Part shown: positions 1-10,335 of the stretch, piece by piece
Layout: every line of letters begins with the position of its first letter
Position numbering within the stretch: position 1 is the stretch's first letter
Assembly: GCF_040412425.1 (NCBI RefSeq)
Contig: NC_089762.1
Span: forward strand, 19,642,202 to 19,706,201
Reading direction: 5' to 3'
DNA from: Macrobrachium rosenbergii
Lineage: Eukaryota > Arthropoda > Malacostraca > Decapoda > Palaemonidae
DNA length: 64,000 nucleotides
The notes under the pieces: model-generated
The model's input: the letters and a program-made list of their open reading frames with translations, nothing else
What the model was told of the DNA's origin: nothing
Databases searched by the model: none
Position numbers and translations under genes: made by a program

Positions 1-1254
1 AGCAGGCAGAAACAAACTGAAGCTCTTTGCTATGTTATGCCTATTCTTCCCCTGAAAGTGGCGGGACATGTCGCCATAACCAAAACAAACTAGCGTGACC
101 TGCAATTTCAAAATTTAGAGCTGCCAGTTAAAAGAAACTAATAGCTATGCAATTACTGGTTAAGTTACTTATATAAAAAGATCAGTTATTTGAACTTATC
201 TAATCAAACAAATGACCTTATGTAATTTTCTTTCTTTAATTCTTCAGCTTAAAGCCCTTACGGACAGAGTCAAAAGACTACAAAACCCAGAGGGTTCCAA
301 AGGGGAAATCAGCCTGCAAAGAGATACAAATTACAGGAACAGGTGATACATAATTAGACATGAGGGAATGAAAAATAAAACTAGTACACCTGAATTCAGG
401 AGATATCAGCAAAAGGCAAGAATAAACTTGCTGCTCTCTTACACATTTAGAGCTCAGAAGATTCCACAACTGCACTAAGTAATCTATTCCACAATTTTGC
501 TGCAGCCAAAACAAAACTCCTAGCAAATTACGTAGTATTAAACCTGATATTATGAAAAAATATGCTTTTTAGCAGCAGCCTGCCAGTGGTGAGCAAAAAA
601 TCTAGGTCAAGTTAGAATGTGGATGAGGTTTGCTGTTGTATTACATTTTATGCAATAAATATATAGGGCTCACTTTATGTCTATGCCATGTCAACATTAA
701 GAGTTGGCAAAATAAACTTGACTGATGACATAACTCTATCCAAGAGTTTGAGAAGAAATTCAGCACCTGAACACAACACTGAAACAGTACTCCAAACAAT
801 GAAGAAGAGAGTTAAAACATTTTGATATAATGGTTTCATTACAAAACATCCAAAAACATTTCTTCAAGATACCAACTTTTTGAAAAACAGAAGAAGCATT
901 TATGTGTACGCTTTTCAAAAGACAATTTCTTATCAAATGTAACACATAAAATCTTAAAAGTCACCGACATTTAAAACTACCATTTATATGTAAATCAATG
1001 CAAAGGCAACTGTTCTGGAATAACTAACAATCATACTTAAGAGTTTGGGAAGGGTTCAGCTTCAAGCCCTAAAGCCTACTCCACTCACGAATAAACTACC
1101 CATACAAAATACAAGATAAAACTCAGATATTTGATGAATCTTTCTTGGTGGAAACACTTATGGGAAATGGAACTTATTCTTGATTCATCACAGAAAGTGG
1201 TACAGAATGCTCTGATCTAGAACCATCATATTTTCAAAAGCCAGAGAGCTCAGA
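1..1254. other. Left-edge non-coding stretch, probably GDPGP1 intron 3
   Basis: AT-rich sequence without a convincing gene. It lies downstream (minus sense) of the last GDPGP1 exon seen at 8728, so it is most simply part of the large third intron. I searched the minus strand for the histidine-triad exon expected next in GDPGP1 and did not find it here. A 95-base plus-strand segment (248-342) has exon-like borders but no recognisable product. Confidence 0.5.
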
Positions 1255-1472
1255 GAAATGGAATTTTCATTCTAAAATTAATTTCAATATACTTACCTGG
1301 ATACTTCATACAGCACTTAGTTCGCAATTAGTTCGCACGCGCGAGAAAACAACACTTACAACATTATCACCTTAGTACCACTAACCCATAAAGAAAAAAT
1401 TCTCAAACCACCAATTATCACCTCTGGTAACGACCGCAAACAGCGCCACGTCCCCTCTCCCGCTCAGCTGAT
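1255..1472 (-). repeat. DIRS 3' inverted terminal repeat
   Basis: From about 1298 to 1472 this matches the reverse complement of about 7245-7420 with a few substitutions and a short variable patch near 1317-1335. The outermost 58 bases are instead repeated inverted in the ICR. Confidence 0.85.
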
Positions 1473-1512
1473 CATCAGTAATCCCCACATTGAGAGTGGG
1501 GAGGTGGGTGGA

Positions 1513-1602
1513 TGTATGAAGTATCCAGGTAAGTATATTGAAATTAATTTTAGAATGAAAATTCCATTTCAAAATACATTCCCTGGATACTTCATACAGC
1601 AC
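1513..1602. repeat. DIRS internal complementary region (ICR)
   Basis: Bases 1513-1570 are a perfect reverse complement of the element's 3' outer end (1255-1312), and 1567-1602 a perfect reverse complement of its 5' outer end (7392-7427). The four shared bases TTTC at 1567-1570 mark the circle junction. In DIRS1 this region serves as the template that restores the ends and closes the circle; that role is inferred here from the layout. Confidence 0.88.
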
Positions 1603-2037
1603 GATTCCCAAAATTTTATTGGAGGTGGGATCGATCGTACTAGAGGTTGATTAGTGACCTATCCAACTATTCTACTCATTGACTTGGTAAGAATAGAAGG
1701 AAGCTGCAGAACTCACCTAGACTCAGAGTTCTGCCGACTCATGGAGGTCAGGTATGCATGAAGGTCTGAAGTCTCAGGGATAAGAGTGTGGAGGCAACAT
1801 AGCCCTACATCCACTTTGCTCTTATATGAGAACAGTCTAGTCATGTCAAGTTAGTCTCGCCCTGCCAGGGACTCGAGAAGAACTTAACCCAAACATACTA
1901 TGGGAAATTGCAATAATGAAGTTAATGTCTTAACCTAATAAACTGCTTATTAATCAATCAGAACATATAAATATAATAATTTTTAAAATATATATTTAAC
2001 CATATAAATATATAAAATAAATAATGAGTTAATAAGA

Positions 2038-2904
2038 TTAATTAATGACCTGACCCACAGCAACAAAAGGTCCCAAAGAGGAACAACCATCTAAACTGCA
2101 TGAAATATTTTTAAAATAAAATAGAGAAAAGACAGAATTGGATCTCCAGGATGTGGCCTCCAGCACCCTAGAGATAGAACAATTCTTAAGAAAAGCCGCA
2201 CTAGTGGCTATAGATCTAATGCTGTGGGCCCTGGGAGGAGGGCCCCCTACACCTCCCAGTGCTCCAGCACCAGAAATAACTTCACTCAGGAAGAAAGAAA
2301 TGGCATTTTTGGAAATGCCCTTCCTGGGTCTCTTAGGAGAAATAAATAGGACACTTGGACACGGGACGAGGTCCATAGTCATATCTAGATAAATAGACAA
2401 TGACCTAACCAGACAAAGAAGTAAACCCTCAAGGAGATCCCTCGCAAAGTCTCTGAGGGACTTCAGGATAAAAGACCTGGGAATAGGCTTACTAGCCGAT
2501 TCCGTCTTCGCCAGGAAGTGGGAGACATAAGAGAGGACTAAATCCTCTCCTGAGGAAGGGACCGAAGAGGAAAGGGCTTGGAGCTCACCGACCCTTTTAG
2601 CTGTGGCTAAGGCTACTAAAAAGAGGACCTTCTTCGTCATGGTCCTTAGGTCCTTTGATGCCAAGGGTTCATATTTAGAAGACATGAGGTCTTGCAAAAC
2701 CACATTAAAATCCCAAGAAGGGAAGGAGGAACCCTTCTTAGGAGCTTGGATCTCGAAGGCTTTAATGAGATCTCTGATGGCCAGGTCTGAGCTGATGGAG
2801 GGTAGTTTAAATCTAAAAACTGCTGAAAGCATAGACCTGTAAGCCTTAATGGTAGGGACAGAGAAACGACGATGCTCCCATAACCACAGAAAGAATTCCG
2901 AACC
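2038..2904 (-). CDS. DIRS tyrosine recombinase, open frame
   Basis: This is the integrase of the DIRS element. It acts on the circular DNA intermediate by the tyrosine recombinase reaction. The frame is open for 288 codons from 2904 to the stop at 2038, and the true start may be further upstream in a shifted part. Family hallmarks in order are the first arginine in KRVGEL, then the HSIR (H-x-x-R) box, then the tyrosine in FYFKNIS near the C-terminus. These give the R-H-R-Y set of tyrosine recombinases. A helical N-terminal part precedes them, as in the SAM-like domain of these enzymes. It is the only DIRS gene here without a visible break in its catalytic part. Expression is unknown. Confidence 0.8.
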   Translation of the reverse strand, partial: GSEFFLWLWEHRRFSVPTIKAYRSMLSAVFRFKLPSISSDLAIRDLIKAFEIQAPKKGSSFPSWDFNVVLQDLMSSKYEPLASKDLRTMTKKVLFLVALATAKRVGELQALSSSVPSSGEDLVLSYVSHFLAKTESASKPIPRSFILKSLRDFARDLLEGLLLCLVRSLSIYLDMTMDLVPCPSVLFISPKRPRKGISKNAISFFLSEVISGAGALGGVGGPPPRAHSIRSIATSAAFLKNCSISRVLEATSWRSNSVFSLFYFKNISCSLDGCSSLGPFVAVGQVIN

Positions 2905-2986
2905 TTAGGAATGGAAGGACGCGAAATAGAATGTCCTTGCCTCATTTTCCAACCTCCATAGACTTTCCACTTAGATTGATAAGAGG

Positions 2987-4813
2987 CTAAAGAAGATTTT
3001 TTCTGCAGTGGCTAAGGACCTTAGCCACTCTAGAAGAGAACCCTGAGGCTCTCGCGAATCGCTGGAGTCTCGACACATATGAAGACGAAGCATTTGGGGA
3101 TTTCTGTGGAACCTGTGCACGAGGTTGACGAAGAAGGTTCCGTCTGGGTAGAAGAGGAACAGGTGGTTCCAGAAGGTGTTCCATCAAATCTGGGAACCAC
3201 TCCCTTTGAAGCCATAGTGGAACAATTAGAGTTAGCTGACAGTTGGTGGAAGACTTCAGCTTGTTGATCACCTGGCGGATCATAGCAAAGGGGGGAAAAG
3301 CATAAGCTTGAAGATTGTCCCACGGGTATAACATCGCATCCACCCCCACAGCCATAGGGTCCAAGGTTGGCGCAATATAAGCATCGCAACGGTGATTTAG
3401 CGATGTTGCAAACAGGTCTATGTTCACTGGCCATCTCCTCCTTAGCTTGTTGAAAACTTCCATGTCCAGCGTCCATTCTGACCCTATGATTTGGTTGGGT
3501 CTTGAGAGAGCATCTGCAATCACGTTGCAGACCCATAACAAACTGAGGGCGGAGAGAGATCTGCAAGGTCTCTGTCCATCTCAAGATTCTCTGAGCTATA
3601 TCGTTGAGAACGAAGTGGCGGGTCCCCTGACGCCTCAAATACGAGATTGCTGTCGTGTTGTCCGAGAAGACAGCCATCGTTCGCTCTTGAGAAAATCTTG
3701 AAAAAGTGAAGACCCCTCTCCACCGCAATCAGCTCCCTTGCATTGATGGATAGGGCGGATTCCTCGCTGGACCAAATCCCTGAGGCGAATTGGTTCGTCA
3801 GATTTGCGCCCCAACCCACGTCCGAGGCGTCAGACCAAAACAGAAGCTCTGGTGGGGAGGTCACGAGAGAGATTCCTGATGCAAGACGATCCTCTTCCAT
3901 CCACCAGAGAAGGTCGTCGTGACAAGCCGAGTCCCAAGGGATCAGGACAGAGTCGTCGTCGAAGTCCCAGCTCCTCCTGAGAGCCAGTTGAGTGCCCTCA
4001 TGCGGCTGAGCTCCAGGAACTAGATGGGCCAGAGAAGACAGATGGCCCAAGAGAACCCTCCAAAGATGTCGCAGATTGCTCCCTTGAGGATAGAAATTCT
4101 TCTGCTATTGAGAAGAACCTTTCTACCCTCAAGGGAGTCAGGTAAGTCATAGACTGAAAGGGTGTCAGATTGGACTTCTCGAAATTTATAACAATTCCGA
4201 GAGTCTGACACAGGTCTATTACAGGTCCCTTGCCTGGATCACTGCTTCCTTTGAAGAAGCCAGAACCAGCCAATCATCCAGGTACCGGAGTATCCTTACT
4301 CGGCCTGGTGAGAAGAGCAGATACAGGAGCCATTACCTCGTGAACACCTGAGGCGCCGTAGTAAGACCAAAACACAGGACTTTGAATTGCCAAGCCCTGC
4401 CTCCAGCTCGGTTGGAGGAACTTGCGCGAAGAGGGACGAATAGGAATCTGAAGGTAGGCATCCTTCAGATCTATGGAGACCATCCAGTCGTCCCTCCGAA
4501 TGGACTGAAGGACAGACTGGGTAGTCTCCATATGAAATTTGGTCTTTACAATAAAGGTGTTTAGGATGGAGAGGTCGATAATGGGCCTCCATCCTCCGGT
4601 CGCCTTGGGCACCACAAACATGCGGCTGTAACAGCCTGGAGAAGGAGACGCAGGCTCGATCGCACCCTTCTGCTGAAGAGCTCGGATCTCCTCCTCCAGC
4701 GCTATCCCTCTGATGGAAAGAGGGGAATACGAATCGCGGGTGATGGGAGTCCCAGAGAGAGGGGGAGGGGTGTGGAAAGGAATCGCATACCCCTCCCTGA
4801 GGACTTCCACCAC
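2987..4813 (-). pseudogene. DIRS reverse transcriptase / RNase H, frameshifted
   Basis: Reverse transcriptase followed by RNase H, on the minus strand just upstream of the recombinase. RT motifs seen: GGWRPIIDLS, MVSIDLKDAY and, in a shifted frame near 4290, the catalytic box YLDDWLVL. RNase H motifs seen: LFWSDASDVGWGA (first Asp), INARELIAVE (Glu), VFSDNTTAISYL (second Asp) and VIADALSRP (last Asp). All catalytic acids survive, but the frame changes at least three times (near 4300, 3690 and 3545), so no single protein is made. A DIRS-type extension after RNase H follows (FATSLNHRCDAY). Function is known from the family; inactivity is inferred from the frameshifts. Confidence 0.85.
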
Positions 4814-4821
4814 CCACGAGT

Positions 4822-6973
4822 CTACACCTTTGTCCCTCCAAGATGTCCAGTGAAGGGACAGACAGCCGCCAATCTGAACCGGACAAGGGAATGACTCCTA
4901 GCGGCGAAAACCCTGTCCTCTAGGAGATCGCCCACGGGGAGATTTCGCAGGAGGAGCCTGCGGAGCTGGAGAAGCCGCACGCTTATTGTCAAAATTAGAT
5001 TTTCCGCCTCGATAAGAGCCCCTACCTCTACCGGAGCCAGAAGTAGAGGCGCCGACATTAACCCCAGAACCACCAGAGGGGGCCTTCCGGAGGAACCTGG
5101 CTGAAGAAAAAGAGGGCAGTTTGACTGCCTTAGAAATAGCTAACTGGGCTGAAGTAGTGGAGTCATCTTTGACTTCACTAATGACTCTTTCTAGTCTCTT
5201 GCTCAAATAAATCCTGACCTGCTAAGGGGGAGGACAATAATTGGGTCTTTTGGAATTGTTGTACATGCGGAGGCAAATGAGATAAGATACCTTCCCTTCT
5301 CTTGGCATGAAGGAAGGTAGCGATAGAGGCAGCAATATTGGAGGAATTAACTAGAGAAATGAAAAAAGACTAAATGACAGCCTCAAAGATCGAGGGATCC
5401 GGAGGGACGAATCCCGATTCTTTAATGAAGTTAAGGAGAGTGGAGAGGAGCCAGAAAGAAAAAGAATTATTTTCCAGCTGGTGACGACCTAAAGATTCTA
5501 ATCGGGAACATTCATCGTACGAGATGCTCAAGGACCTCTTCTGCAAAAACAGGGGCCAAAAGCCTACCTAAAGCCACGTTAGGTTTGGGAGAACCCGCAA
5601 GATCAGGCGAACTGGAGCTAAATATAATTTCTTCTTATGAGGAGGAGGACAAAGTGAAACCTTACCTTCCAATAGTGAGGATTGAAATCTATTTCTAACA
5701 TCTTGGATAACCTCCGAAACTCTATCGTAAAGATTGACTCTATGCTCTGATTTAACCTCCTTAACCTTGGAGGAATAAATCTTCACTAAGGCGCAACCTT
5801 TCGGAGGATTGGAAGGTTCCGGAATGGACTCTGGATGGAAAGCCCAAATAAGCTTAAAAACCTCGTTGAGTGAGGAATCAGAACCAGAATCCCCAATAGA
5901 CGAAGCATCATCCTCATTAGAACCAGACTGAAAATTAGAAAAATCAAACCTTACCGACTTCTGAGGAGGAGGAGGACAGGACTAATCCTGCGAACACCCA
6001 GGAGCCTGTGAAGAATGTGAAGAACCCAGCGAAGACAAAGGGACAGAAGTAGAAGCAGAAGGCATCTGCGAACTACTTTCACCAGATGAAGGATGAAGCT
6101 GCGAATGACAAGGAGCAGCCAAACGCTGCGAAAAAGAAGCGGAAGTGTGAGACTGCAAAATATCTGAAGCAGGAACACCTTGCGAAGACCCAGACAATGA
6201 ACCCGACACCAAAAACGCAGAGGTGGACTGACTCTGAACAATCCCAGACGAAGGCAAAGCCTGCGAACAAGGAAAAACACCATCACCATGACCCTGAGAA
6301 ACCGACCCATCAAAATTCGCATCTATACCGCACGGCAAACCCTGAGATGCGACACCTGAACCATGACGCACGTCAGATCGCTGAGAATAAACAAGTTGAG
6401 CTACTTGCTCAGGAATATTTAAACCTAATTGCCTAGCTTTAACAAAATCAATGCAATTAATAATATCAGGGGAAAAAGAAATACCCGACTGCACCGGGCC
6501 AACTGGTTCCCCCCATGCCGACATGACACTTCTCGGGGGTTAAGCAGAGGCGGATCATTAATTCCTTTATTAGAGGAATGGCAGACCGAGGCAGTCGGGG
6601 GAATGTCTGAAAAAGAAGGATTAGTGGTACAAACAACATCATCTTCAGTCCCTAATCTTCTATCTAAAAGATTGCCTAATTCACTAAAAGACATTTGCAT
6701 TGATTCAGCAATCTGATCCGAAAAAGATGCAGAAAATTGACTGACTGATTTATTAATAAGATCAATTATATCAGATTTTGACAGGTGCTCACCGGAAGCA
6801 TCTGCAACATCTACAACATCATTGCTATTACCCGGAGAAGGTTCGGTTAAGGGCTCCTCGATAACCCCTTGAATAGCAGCAGTCTTAGCTTTAGATTTTC
6901 TTTTTTGCACTAGAGATTTTTGATGTTTGACATATCTGGCAAACTCATCAGATGACCATTGTTCAATCGGCAC
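4822..6973 (-). pseudogene. DIRS gag-like region, fragmented
   Basis: The first coding region of the DIRS element. An opening frame at 6973-6425 (about 180 codons, lysine-rich near its N-terminus) passes through other frames (6524-5982, 5786-5568, 5206-4898, 5073-4822). This indicates several indels or stops. The middle is rich in Ser and Gln. The last part is Gly/Arg-rich, with GRGRGSYRGG and RGRSPRGQG, consistent with nucleic-acid binding by a gag protein. No zinc knuckle is seen. Identity as gag rests on position before RT and on composition, not on a recognised domain. Confidence 0.6.
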
Positions 6974-7244
6974 ATTTCTTACTCTCCATTACTGCCCCCT
7001 CTACAAGAATTACAAATAGAATGTCTATCATTAAACAGGCTACTCATCCGAGTCTTGCAATTTTTACAGCTGCGTCTGGAGTCACACTTGTTGAAGTCCT
7101 GTGACTATAATCCTTCAAAATCCATATTGTGAATAAGATATCCAAAAATAAAGCAGGTGACAAAACAGGAATAAGGTAATCCTAAAGTTGCAAGTGAAGC
7201 GAAGCCGAAAAACCTCTCGGCGGCGCGAAAAACAAATGATGATC

Positions 7245-7427
7245 AGCTGAGCGGAAGAGGGGACGTGGCGCTGTTTAATGTCGTTACCAGAGGTGATAAT
7301 TGGTGGTTTGAGAATTTTTTCTTTATGGGTTAGTGGTACTAAGGTGATAATGTTGTAAGTGTTGTTTTTCTCCTTTGTCAAGTGTAACTAAGTGCTGTAT
7401 GAAGTATCCAGGGAATGTATTTTGAAA
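7245..7427 (-). repeat. DIRS 5' inverted terminal repeat
   Basis: Inverted copy of the 3' terminal repeat at 1298-1472. Its outer 36 bases are found inverted in the ICR. The element ends at 7427, where similarity to the ICR stops. Confidence 0.85.
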
Positions 7428-8727
7428 ACTAATTTTCAAGTACCATACGAAGAGAAGAGTTGACAGGGTTTTATTTGTATTAAGCTTTGCTCTTTCGTGA
7501 GTCCAAGTATTCCACAGGCTTTGCCAGAAGTTATGGGAGTTGTTAACACAGTTCACTAACTGCTGGACAGACTGCTTTCAAAGCTTTACATATATGCATA
7601 ATAGTGGTAGTCACCTACAATTTCACTATAACTAAGTTTAAAAAGACCATCAAGTAACTTTTATATACTGGCACATGGTCTGCCCAAAGCATTTGGTCTT
7701 GAATGCAATGTGAAAATTACAGAAAGGTAGAGTGAAAGTTGAACACTAAATACGAAGAGAACATAGGGAAGAGATTAACTGTAAAGGCAGAAAGAGATGC
7801 AGCTGAGCCACTGAAAAGAACCTTAAGTACCATCAACAGTGAGTGATGCAAGGTATAATGCAAATGGTATCCACCTATGAGGAAAATGTTAAGACATATT
7901 GGAGTAAGATTATGTTTAAAAAGTTGAACAGATGCATACGAAGGGAACAAACAGAACGGATGAAAAATAAAAGGCAGAAAACACTTTACCTAGGGCTATA
8001 AAGACACTGACTAGAATTCAGATTATCATTACAGTGAGAGTATAATACATGTATGAAGAAATAACAATAAAAAGTAATGGTTAATTATATGTGGTTTATA
8101 TACTGTAACAGGAATTAGAAGAGATTACTTAGAAATAGCACTGTAAAGGTCAGGTTGATCATTTTTAATCTAAAAATGAAAGCTTAACTACATGAAAATT
8201 ATGTACTTGATGAGTCTAATTAGTTCATTGCTTAGCTAGAAATACAAAAAAATCAGCTTTGTAGCAATTCAAGATGGAATGACTAACAAGTGGTTTGAAA
8301 AAGCAAGAAATTATCTAATTCATAAATGCTAGAAATTAACTGATTCAAGTGTTAAATACGGTTACATACAAGTTGGCAATTTCATTATGCTTAGAAGTTA
8401 CTGAATTAGCTTTATGTCTTACAAACATCTTTACTTAGCTGTACAGTATTTTCATATGCCATCCTCATAAAAATCCCTTATCAGACCCTGATCTCACTTA
8501 CATATTACCTAATAAATACAACAAAATACTCAAGAATCAGTTTTACTGTACACAATTAACAATAATACCTGCCAAAAAACACTAAATTACTTACAACCTT
8601 TTCCTATTTTTAACTGGATCCAGCTAGCACTAGAGGGATTTTCCCTATATGTAAATTTAGTTAGTTATCAATGATATGTAAAGACCTAAAGGTTTGTTCC
8701 ATATATGAACAACATTAAATTACTTAC
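7428..8727. other. GDPGP1 intron 3, no gene seen
   Basis: AT-rich sequence between the DIRS element and the donor site of GDPGP1 exon 3. I looked on the minus strand for the conserved histidine-triad exon and for any other open exon with flanking splice sites, and found none. Confidence 0.6.
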
Positions 8728-8909
8728 GAGGTCTGAGCCAAAAGAACAGTATGCAGAGCTAATGTCAACCCTTCACCCTCTGTAACCTGAGGCCGAAGCT
8801 GATCAAGATAAGGTACTATCAAGCTATGGCTGAAACAAATCGGAGCTGCATTGATAATCAAGCTCCCATGTAAACAGTTTTCATGTTCACACTTTTCTGA
8901 TTGAAGACC
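8728..8909 (-). CDS. GDPGP1: GDP-D-glucose phosphorylase, coding exon 3
   Basis: 182-base exon with acceptor TTTTTCAACAG before 8909 and donor GTAAGT after 8728. It encodes residues 128-187 plus two bases of the next codon. It reads in phase from exon 2 without a stop. The part HSLIVPYLDQLRPQ matches the conserved strand of the HIT/GalT-like fold ahead of the histidine triad. An insert with CEHENC makes the N-terminal part Cys/His rich (C133, H136, C139, with CETC in exon 2), possibly a metal site; that is speculative. The active-site His-x-His-x-His motif should be in the next exon, which is not in this window. Confidence 0.82.
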
Positions 8910-9164
8910 CTGTTGAAAAAGTAAATAAAATAATACGCAAGTACAAATCAGCTATATGAGACAAATTAAAGAGCTTGCAACCATTTACTAAATCTATATC
9001 TAACAATAGAGCTAAAATTATGAATAAATGAACATACTAAACTTGGGTCACACACAATGTTTATCAAGTTACAATTTTCTCCTATAACAGAGAAATATAT
9101 TCAGGTACAAATTTCCAGTGTTACATGAGGCAAAGTGCTACAATCCAAAGATTCAGCAGCTTAC

Positions 9165-9311
9165 CTTGATGCATGTCTCACAGTACTGCATCTCCACTAA
9201 AACTTCCTGTGGCTTTATTTTGGTAAAATTGAATCTCTCTGGGTTACAAGGTTCAAGAATTTTGCGAAAGTCTTCTGGCCGCCTCCTTAATTTTAAGCGA
9301 TTTGAATTTAG
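9165..9311 (-). CDS. GDPGP1: GDP-D-glucose phosphorylase, coding exon 2
   Basis: 147-base exon (49 codons, phase 0 at both ends), acceptor TTTAATTGCAG before 9311 and donor GTAAGC after 9165. It encodes residues 79-127. RRRPEDFRK followed by PERFNFTKIKPQEVL is the signature of the GDPGP1 family (metazoan relatives of plant VTC2/VTC5). The enzyme splits GDP-D-glucose with phosphate into GDP and glucose 1-phosphate in the cytosol and is thought to remove GDP-glucose made by side reaction. It is separated from exon 3 by a 255-base intron and from exon 1 by 9.2 kb. Confidence 0.88.
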
Positions 9312-10335
9312 CTGCAATTAAATAAAGGTCACTTAAAACACTCACAAAACGTAGTGCTGGAAGAATTTAACACATACAAACACATTAATGTAAACTAAAG
9401 CACTTAAGAAAAATTACTTTCAATGATATGCTTCAAAGATACAAATTATTGGTCTAATAAATGCATATTTCACCAATCAACAAAGTGACAACTATTTCTG
9501 TATTATAGGTATGACAATGTCCTTTTTAAAAGGGCATCAATTTATATAAAAACCATAGCTATGTTTGTTTAATTATAATCATATATTATAAATGTCTGAA
9601 GTCGTCGACTTCAAATGTTCCCAAACTCATCAGTCATTTTTCTGACAGACAGAAGAATAGTGATCTCACAATAAAGTACTGACTAGAACTTCGGGTATAC
9701 ATCATTCACTTTTCACACTTTTTGGGAGGCTGCAGCACTATTAACAGCCTACAGTGTTTCTCAGCTTGTTTCCTCTACTGGATCACCCTTTTTCACCTTT
9801 ATTCTATCAGCTAACTAATTATTCATTAGCTAATTTATAACTTTTTTCAAGCACTTCAGAATCCATTCTTTTCTATGCAATAAATGTGATTTCTACTACA
9901 CCGTAGCAGGTATTTTTCAGTTTCTAGTGTTTTCCTATACTGTTGGCTTTGTGGTGCAGCTAACTGTGATTAGATGCATACTCATCCTGAAAATTACACT
10001 CATTCAGTCAGTGACTGATTTTTAATGTTTGTGTATAATATTATGTATACTTTTCTGGTTTCACTTCTTATGATAGTGAGATGCAAAGGACAATTATACT
10101 TCCAGTAGGTCGATGCAGATTGGAAGTAATGCCCATGTGTGCCTGTGAGATGTGAAGGACGATATACTTCCAGTAGGTCGATGCCAAATGGGAGTAAGGG
10201 ACATATGTGCCTGAAAGCTGAAGGCTAAAGAAATAGAGGCTGTTCAGATGACTTTAGCTTTCACTAAAAGTAGGCAAAGTTGTTCTGAATCTGTGTGTTT
10301 CAGAAATTCTCTTAAGGATGAAGGACAATGCAATC
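9312..10335. other. GDPGP1 intron 1, distal part
   Basis: AT-rich intron sequence. The only structure seen is a tandem duplication of about 68 bases at 10078-10215 (shared core ACTTCCAGTAGGTCGATGC). No exon or gene is visible. Confidence 0.6.
10078..10215. repeat. Two-copy tandem repeat, about 68-base unit
   Basis: Both units carry GAGATG-x-AAGGAC, then ACTTCCAGTAGGTCGATGC, then a variable stretch ending in ATGTGTGCCTG or ATATGTGCCTG. It lies just outside the TTAA-flanked element at 10336. Confidence 0.75.

Larger units (their letters stand above)
1255..7427 (-). mobile_element. DIRS-type tyrosine-recombinase retrotransposon, complete ends, mostly broken genes
   Basis: A 6.17 kb element on the minus strand with gag-like, reverse transcriptase/RNase H and tyrosine recombinase regions in that order. 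DIRS elements replicate through a circular intermediate inserted by the recombinase, and carry inverted terminal repeats plus an internal complementary region (ICR) holding complements of both outer ends. All of this is visible. The long ITRs are 1298-1472 and about 7245-7420. In the ICR, 1513-1570 is the exact reverse complement of 1255-1312 (58 bases), and 1567-1602 is the exact reverse complement of 7392-7427 (36 bases). The two matches overlap by TTTC, which fixes the ends. No target duplication is expected for this class. It sits in sense orientation inside GDPGP1 intron 3. The recombinase frame is open, but gag and RT are shifted several times. Confidence 0.9.

Noticed and set aside
248..342. 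Exon-like plus-strand segment with TTCTTCAG acceptor and AG|GTGATA donor
   Set aside because: Frame is open for 31 codons but there is no recognised product or second exon; a segment this short arises easily by chance.
7428..8727. Fourth GDPGP1 exon expected here
   Set aside because: No minus-strand segment encoding a His-x-His-x-His motif with splice borders was found; the exon most likely lies left of the window.
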